Shown here piece by piece: positions 59,879-64,000 of a stretch of 64,000 nucleotides of DNA; the stretch's first letter is position 1; every line of letters begins with the position of its first letter. Source of the DNA: Amycolatopsis suaedae. GTDB taxonomy: Bacteria; Actinomycetota; Actinomycetes; Mycobacteriales; Pseudonocardiaceae. Location: positions 310,001 to 374,000 of the forward strand of contig NZ_SFCC01000001.1 in NCBI RefSeq assembly GCF_004214935.1. The letters run 5' to 3'. Both the position numbers and the translations under genes were made by a program. Below the pieces are notes generated by a model. It searched no databases. It was not told where the DNA came from and worked only from the letters and a program-made list of their open reading frames with translations.

Positions 59879-60669
59879 TGCCCCGCGGGCAGTGGCCGGT
59901 GCCGTTGCCGGAGCCAGCCGATGGCGAACAGTCCCATGGCCAGCGCGGCGTGCCCGGCCATCGGCCAGGTGTAGGGCGCAGGCTGGTCCCGCTGCAGGAA
60001 GTCGGTGAGGGGAATCAGTACACACACGGCCGGGCACAGGTCGTAGAGATCGGACCGGCGAAGGCGGGTGTCGATCGCCAGCGAGGTGGTGTCGTCGGCG
60101 AGCGTGGGTGCCCGCAGGATGCTGACGACGAGGAACGCGGCGACGGCGCCGGCGACGCCGAGTAGCAACAGCCAGGTCCAGGCGTAGTGGCCGTACTGCG
60201 GTGTCGCGACGAACATCGTGGTGGCCAGTGCGATGCCGCCACCGAACGCCACCGTCGTCGACGCGACATACCAGCCGTCGAGCGGAGCCAGCCGGGACTG
60301 GCTCACCGAGGCGACCCGGTGCGGCAGCCGCGCGGCGGCCTCCCGGTCGCGGGCGCGCCGAGTCGCCCACTCGGCGAGCTGAATCGCGCAGATGATGACC
60401 GTGCCGGTGTGCCCGGTGACCATCTGCTCTTCGGGAATCCTCAACGCGAACAGGAGGCTGAAGAGGCCGGTGCTGAGCAGTACCCCCGCGATCCAGTAGC
60501 GGAACTGCCGCTGCTTGTGCCCGGAAGGCTGTCTGAGCTGCCGTGTGCCGAGGCGCACCGCCAGCAGCGGGGTCGGGGTCGCCACCTCGACCCCGCGTTT
60601 GCGGAGCCAGATCCGGGCGGCCTGGGTCTCGAACAACGACGCGGTGGGGTGGCTGAGCACGGGAATCAT
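59866..60669 (-). CDS. Multi-pass membrane protein, hypothetical
   Basis: 267 residues with about six hydrophobic helices (YWIAGVLLSTGLFSLLFALRI; VAFGGGIALATTMFVA; YAWTWLLLLGVAGAVAAFLVVSIL; and others) and a basic region between the second and third. Not recognised. The ATG at 60669 overlaps the stop of a 12-residue ORF that carries the strong GGGGAGGGG ribosome site, so translation is probably coupled to it. Confidence 0.6.
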   Translation of the reverse strand: MIPVLSHPTASLFETQAARIWLRKRGVEVATPTPLLAVRLGTRQLRQPSGHKQRQFRYWIAGVLLSTGLFSLLFALRIPEEQMVTGHTGTVIICAIQLAEWATRRARDREAAARLPHRVASVSQSRLAPLDGWYVASTTVAFGGGIALATTMFVATPQYGHYAWTWLLLLGVAGAVAAFLVVSILRAPTLADDTTSLAIDTRLRRSDLYDLCPAVCVLIPLTDFLQRDQPAPYTWPMAGHAALAMGLFAIGWLRQRHRPLPAGHYGT

Positions 60670-60704
60670 CGCGCCGGCCCAGGTGCGCTCGTGTAGGTGG
60701 TCAT
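60666..60704 (-). CDS. 12-residue leader ORF coupled to the membrane protein
   Basis: ATG preceded by GGGGAGGGG; peptide MTTYTSAPGPAR. Its TGA overlaps the downstream ATG (ATGA). The only good ribosome site in the region serves this ORF, not the main gene. Confidence 0.45.
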   Translation of the reverse strand: MTTYTSAPGPAR

Positions 60705-60797
60705 CGCCCCTCCCCAGGTACGGCGCAAGTACAGCACAACGGTTGGTACAAATCAAATGGGACGACAGCCCGGATCGGCCGTGGCATCGTGCTCCGC

Positions 60798-60857
60798 ATG
60801 GAGGATCTGAACGGTTTGCTGAACGAGGCCACCGTTCGAAGGACCGTAGCGGCATGA
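60798..60857 (+). CDS. 19-residue ORF coupled to a methyltransferase
   Basis: ATG start, peptide MEDLNGLLNEATVRRTVAA, stop overlapping the methyltransferase ATG by 4 bp. A CATCGT hexamer lies 7 nt before the ATG, so it could be read from a leaderless mRNA. Possibly a leader that sets translation of the enzyme; conservation unknown. Confidence 0.4.
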   Translation: MEDLNGLLNEATVRRTVAA

Positions 60858-61606
60858 CCCGATCCGACTGGTACGTGGACTTCTTCACCGAGCTGCCGAA
60901 CGAGTTCTGGCGCCGGATCATCCCCGCGGAGTCCACAGTGGACGAGGTGGATTTCGTCGAACGGCGGCTCGGACTGTCGCCCGGCGACCGGGTCGTCGAC
61001 GTTCCGTGCGGCAGCGGCCGCCATGCCGTCGAGCTGGCCGCCCGCGGTTACCGGGTGACCGGCGTCGACATCTCCGCGGAGGCGATCGAGCACGCCCGCG
61101 GCGCCGCGCGCGCCGCCGGGGTCGAGGCCGACCTGCTCGTCGGCGACATGCGGGACATTCCCCGCGACGGCGGCTTCGACGCCGCCGTCTGCCTGGGCAA
61201 CAGCTTCGGCTACCTCGACCTCGCCGGGACGCGGGAGCTGGCGTCGGCACTCGCCGGTGCGGTCCGGCCCGGTGGCGGGCTGGTCGTCGACTACGGTGCC
61301 GCCGCCGAGTCGGTGCTTCCGGGGTTCGCCGCGGAGGCACGCACCATGGAGGCGGGGGACATCGTCGCGGACGTGACCACCGAGTACGAGGTCGCGGCGA
61401 GCAGGCTGCTCAGCACCTACCGGTTCCGGCGCGGCGACGATGAGCTGACCGCGGTCGCGCCTCACCACGTCTACACGTGTGCGCAGGTGGGGGCGGTGCT
61501 GTCGGACGCGGGGTTCACCGCGATCGACCTCTACGGCTCGACCGGCGCGACCCCGTTCCGTGTCGGCGACCGGCGCCTGCTGCTGACCGCGCGCCGGTCA
61601 GGGTGA
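60854..61606 (+). CDS. Class I SAM-dependent methyltransferase
   Basis: 250 residues. SAM motif I VVDVPCGSGRHAVELA, then GVDISAEAIEHAR, LLVGDMRDIP, and AVCLGNSFGYL with the motif IV-like block. It resembles small-molecule methyltransferases (Methyltransf_25 type). The N-terminal WYVDFFTELPNEFWRRIIP is an extra helical lid. ATG in a 4-bp overlap with a short upstream ORF; no ribosome site of its own is seen. Convergent with a small gene (9-bp overlap). Substrate unknown. Confidence 0.83.
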   Translation: MTRSDWYVDFFTELPNEFWRRIIPAESTVDEVDFVERRLGLSPGDRVVDVPCGSGRHAVELAARGYRVTGVDISAEAIEHARGAARAAGVEADLLVGDMRDIPRDGGFDAAVCLGNSFGYLDLAGTRELASALAGAVRPGGGLVVDYGAAAESVLPGFAAEARTMEAGDIVADVTTEYEVAASRLLSTYRFRRGDDELTAVAPHHVYTCAQVGAVLSDAGFTAIDLYGSTGATPFRVGDRRLLLTARRSG

Positions 61607-61762
61607 GCCGTCCTCGTCGCGGGCACGGCTGCCCTCCGGCGTGGGCTGGCGCTCGGCCGGGTCGGACCGCCGCGCGTCACGTGCGGCGTCCTTCGCCTCC
61701 CGCAGGTGCTGCTTGCTGCGGGCGAGCAGATCCTCGGCCCGTTCCTCCTGCTCCTCGGCCAT
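61598..61762 (-). CDS. Small charged hypothetical protein
   Basis: 54 residues, strongly charged and helical at the start (MAEEQEERAEDLLARSKQHLREAKDAARDARR) and disordered at the end. GGGAGG lies 6 nt before the ATG. Small Glu/Arg-rich proteins of this kind are common in actinobacteria; function unknown. The tail is antisense to the last nine bases of the methyltransferase gene. Confidence 0.55.
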   Translation of the reverse strand: MAEEQEERAEDLLARSKQHLREAKDAARDARRSDPAERQPTPEGSRARDEDGSP

Positions 61763-61841
61763 GCCGTCCTCCCGCTGTGGGTCTCCCGGGGGACTACCAC
61801 CGTGCGCCGGCCGCAAACCTCGTCGCTCCCGGCCGGAGTGG

Positions 61842-61870
61842 TTGACTTTTCACCGGTGTGCTGATGGTCT
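61842..61870 (+). promoter_or_regulatory. Candidate promoter of the GH84 gene
   Basis: TTGACT (61842-61847), 17-bp spacer, TGGTCT (61865-61870). The -10 hexamer is part of the dre site, so repressor binding would block it. Confidence 0.4.
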
Positions 61871-61878
61871 GGACCAGA
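61863..61878. promoter_or_regulatory. DasR-type operator (dre site)
   Basis: GATGGTCTGGACCAGA. It matches the dre pattern TGGTCTAGACCA with one change in the core. DasR represses chitin and N-acetylglucosamine genes in Streptomyces and relatives and is released by phosphorylated amino sugars. The site ends 17 bp before the start of an N-acetylglucosaminidase gene, an expected target. Confidence 0.7.
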
Positions 61879-61895
61879 ATCCACGAGGAGGCCCG

Positions 61896-63761
61896 GTGCT
61901 GCTGCGTGTCGTCCGAACCGTCGTCGTGGCGGGGCTGTTCCTGGCCTCCGCGCCCGCCGCCACCGCCGCGGCACCTGAACCGCCGGTGGTGACCCCGGCG
62001 CCGCAGTCCATGGAGTCCAACGGCCGGGCCGTACGGGTTCCGCATCAGGTCGGGCTGGTGCTCGGAAGCGGCGTGGACGAGTCGAGCAGCGAGTTGCTGC
62101 GGGCCACCCTGAGCCGCGCCGGTGCCAGGGAGATCGTGGACCGGCCTGCCGGGCTGACCGTGGTGGCCGGGCTGATCACCGACGAGCGGGTGCGCGGGTC
62201 GCTGCGTGCCGTGGGCGGCGAGGTGCCCGCGCAACCGCGGCCGGAGGGGTACTCACTGGCCGCCCGGGGTGGCCTGGTGGTGCTGGCGGGCAACGACGGC
62301 GACGGCGTCTACTACGCCGCGCAGACGCTGCGGCAGCTCGCGTCGCCCGGCCGGATCGCCGCGGTGAAGGTGGTCGATCACCCGGCGATGGCGCTGCGGG
62401 GCAGCATCGAGGGCTTCTACGGCGCGCCGTGGTCGCACGCGGACCGGCTCGACCAGCTCGCGTTCTACGGCGACGTCAAGGCCAACACCTACATCTACAC
62501 CCCCAAGGACGACGTCTACCTGCGGGAGCGGTGGCGCGAGCCGTACCCGCCCGGGGATCTGGCCCGGCTCAGGGAGCTGGTGACGGCGGCGGCGCGGCAC
62601 CACGTCGAGTTCACCTACGCGGTGTCGCCGGGCCTGTCCATCTGTTACAGCGACCCGGCCGACCTGCGCAGCCTGCGGGACAAGCTGGCCTCGCTGTACG
62701 CGCAGGGCACGCGCAGCTTCTACGTCGCGCTCGACGACATCAGCTACACCAGGTGGAACTGCGCCGGTGACCAGGACAAGTACGGCCCACCGGGGCGGGA
62801 GGCCGCCGGGCGGGCGCAGGCCGAGCTGCTGAACGCCGTGCAGCGTGGCTACCTCGACACCGTCGAGGGCGCGAAGCCGCTGCAGATGGTGCCGACCGAG
62901 TACTCCGACGTCGCCGACTCCGCGTACAAGCGGGTGCTGCGCGAGACGCTGGACGAGCGGATCGTCGTCCAGTGGACCGGCACCGACGTGGTACCGCCGT
63001 CGATCAGCGTCGCCGACGCGCGCAAGGCCGCCGAGGTGTGGGGACGCAAGGTCTTCCTCTGGGACAACTACCCGGTCAACGACTTCGGCCAGACCACCGG
63101 ACGGCTGCTGCTCGCGCCCTACGACAAGCGTGAGGCCGGCCTGCACGCGGCGCTGAGCGGGATCGTGCTCAACCCGATGAACCAGGCCGCGCCGAGCAAG
63201 GTCGCGTTGTTCGGCGGTGCCGCGTTCGCCTGGAACGACACCGGCTACGACGCCGCGCGCACCTGGCGGGCGGCCGCGAGCTACCTCGCCGCCGGTGACC
63301 CGCGCGTCACCGAGGCGCTGCTGGCCTTCTTCGACACCCAGCACCTCGCGCCCACGTTCGGCGAGGTGCCCTGGCAGCCGCAGGCTCCGGTGCTGAAGGC
63401 CAAAGTGGACGCCGTACGCGCGCAGCCGGGTGGCAGGCCGCTGCGCGACCTTGCCGCTTACGCCGACCTGCTCGCCGCCGCGCCCGAGCGCATCCGCGCC
63501 GGGGTGCCGGACCCGGCGTTCTCCGCGCAGGCCAAGCCGTGGCTGGACGCGCTCGACCTGTGGGGTGCCGCGCTGCAATCCACTGTGGAAGGCCTGCGGA
63601 CCGGCGACCAGGGTGCGTTCGCGCGGGCGAAGGAGCTGGCCGCCGAGGCCGCGAAGATCCGCACCATTCCCGGCACCACCCGGCCGCAGGGCCCGGTGCG
63701 GGTCGCCGACGGCGTGCTGGACACGTTCATCGCCGAGGCCCCGAACCTGCCGCGCGCTTGA
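61896..63761 (+). CDS. Secreted GH84 beta-N-acetylglucosaminidase
   Basis: 621 residues. Signal peptide (VVRTVVVAGLFLASAPAATAAAPE), an N-terminal GH20b-like alpha/beta domain (about 35-160), then the GH84 TIM barrel (GSIEGFYGAPWSHADRLDQL; the paired catalytic Asp280-Asp281 in FYVALDDIS; NDFGQTTGRLLLAPY) and a helical C-terminus. It removes terminal beta-linked GlcNAc from polysaccharide or glycoconjugates by substrate-assisted catalysis outside the cell. GTG start after GAGGAG. Likely under DasR control through the overlapping operator. Confidence 0.9.
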   Translation: MLLRVVRTVVVAGLFLASAPAATAAAPEPPVVTPAPQSMESNGRAVRVPHQVGLVLGSGVDESSSELLRATLSRAGAREIVDRPAGLTVVAGLITDERVRGSLRAVGGEVPAQPRPEGYSLAARGGLVVLAGNDGDGVYYAAQTLRQLASPGRIAAVKVVDHPAMALRGSIEGFYGAPWSHADRLDQLAFYGDVKANTYIYTPKDDVYLRERWREPYPPGDLARLRELVTAAARHHVEFTYAVSPGLSICYSDPADLRSLRDKLASLYAQGTRSFYVALDDISYTRWNCAGDQDKYGPPGREAAGRAQAELLNAVQRGYLDTVEGAKPLQMVPTEYSDVADSAYKRVLRETLDERIVVQWTGTDVVPPSISVADARKAAEVWGRKVFLWDNYPVNDFGQTTGRLLLAPYDKREAGLHAALSGIVLNPMNQAAPSKVALFGGAAFAWNDTGYDAARTWRAAASYLAAGDPRVTEALLAFFDTQHLAPTFGEVPWQPQAPVLKAKVDAVRAQPGGRPLRDLAAYADLLAAAPERIRAGVPDPAFSAQAKPWLDALDLWGAALQSTVEGLRTGDQGAFARAKELAAEAAKIRTIPGTTRPQGPVRVADGVLDTFIAEAPNLPRA

Positions 63762-64000
63762 CCGTCCCGTGCAGATGCCGTGAAGGGTGCACTCACGGCA
63801 TCTGATGCCAGGGCCGGCAAAGTCCGGGTGCTGTGTGCCCCCAATGTGGCATTGGGGGAGTTCAAGTTCCCCAATGCCACATTGGGGGACGTTGCTGGGT
63901 CTCTTTCGTGGTGGCGGCTGGGGTGGTTGTGCCTGCCGGTGCCGATGTGGCGGGTGTGTCCCATCGGTGGGTCTGGCCGGGGTGGTGAAGGTCCCCTTCA
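63762..64000. other. Repeat-containing end of the window
   Basis: No gene. It holds a C-type word (CCGGCAAAGTCCGG near 63816), the fourth A-type palindrome, and the beginning of another B-type unit (GTGAAGGTCCCCTTCA) at the right edge. Confidence 0.6.
63838..63888. repeat. A-type double palindrome, copy 4
   Basis: 51 bp. CCCCCAATG-TGG-CATTGGGGG on the left, AGTTCAAGTT in the middle, CCCCAATG-CCA-CATTGGGG on the right. Same length and order as the copy at 10313, with changes only at the inner edge. Confidence 0.85.

Noticed and set aside
1-64000. tRNA or rRNA genes
   Set aside because: Intergenic gaps were read for T-loop and acceptor-stem patterns and none was convincing; a tRNAscan run would settle it.

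Overview
This window is high-GC actinobacterial chromosome. The gene set points to the family Pseudonocardiaceae, most likely an Amycolatopsis-like genus. This placement is inferred from the extreme third-position GC, the complete mce operon, four PucR-type regulators, start codons sitting 6-7 nt behind -10-like hexamers, and the families of short palindromic intergenic repeats. No rRNA, tRNA, insertion sequence, phage or CRISPR array was seen.

Layout. 0-10 kb: mixed housekeeping and hypothetical genes (TPR-like membrane protein, GT2 glycosyltransferase, endonuclease/exonuclease/phosphatase, aminoglycoside-phosphotransferase-like kinase, molybdopterin oxidoreductase, DUF885 peptidase, SelA-like PLP enzyme). 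10-20 kb: DUF418 membrane protein, a two-component system with a GerMN lipoprotein, htpG, an MHS-type MFS carrier, an MDR oxidoreductase, a LysE exporter, a GNAT enzyme and a zinc-ribbon rpmF behind a possible leader/attenuator. 20-31 kb: PruC-like activator with proline dehydrogenase, two further PucR regulators, a secreted lipase, a DUF5819-HTTM pair and a large NB-ARC/LuxR regulator.

31-55 kb is the most distinctive part. A PUFA-synthase-like polyketide operon (SDR; NMO-NMO-KS-AT-ACP-KR megasynthase; AT-DH protein; stand-alone ACP; alpha/beta hydrolase; UGT-type glycosyltransferase) is followed by a complete mce operon (two YrbE permeases, MceA-F, two Mce-associated proteins). Nearly every gene in both operons overlaps the next by 1-4 bp. 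Two paralogous secreted DUF6801-type proteins bracket the synthase operon, and one of them is the first gene of the mce operon. The inferred picture is a cell-envelope glycolipid that is made by the synthase, sugar-capped, and moved by the Mce machine with DUF6801 proteins as extracytoplasmic partners.

55-64 kb: a fourth PucR regulator, a small lipoprotein, a DrrAB-like ABC exporter divergent from a methyltransferase across a large operator-like inverted repeat, a second methyltransferase with a short coupled upstream ORF, and a secreted GH84 N-acetylglucosaminidase preceded by a good DasR (dre) site.

Mosaic palindromic repeats occupy six intergenic gaps. Each gap lies next to at least one gene 3' end, and two lie between convergent units. 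Eight convergent gene pairs overlap tail to tail.
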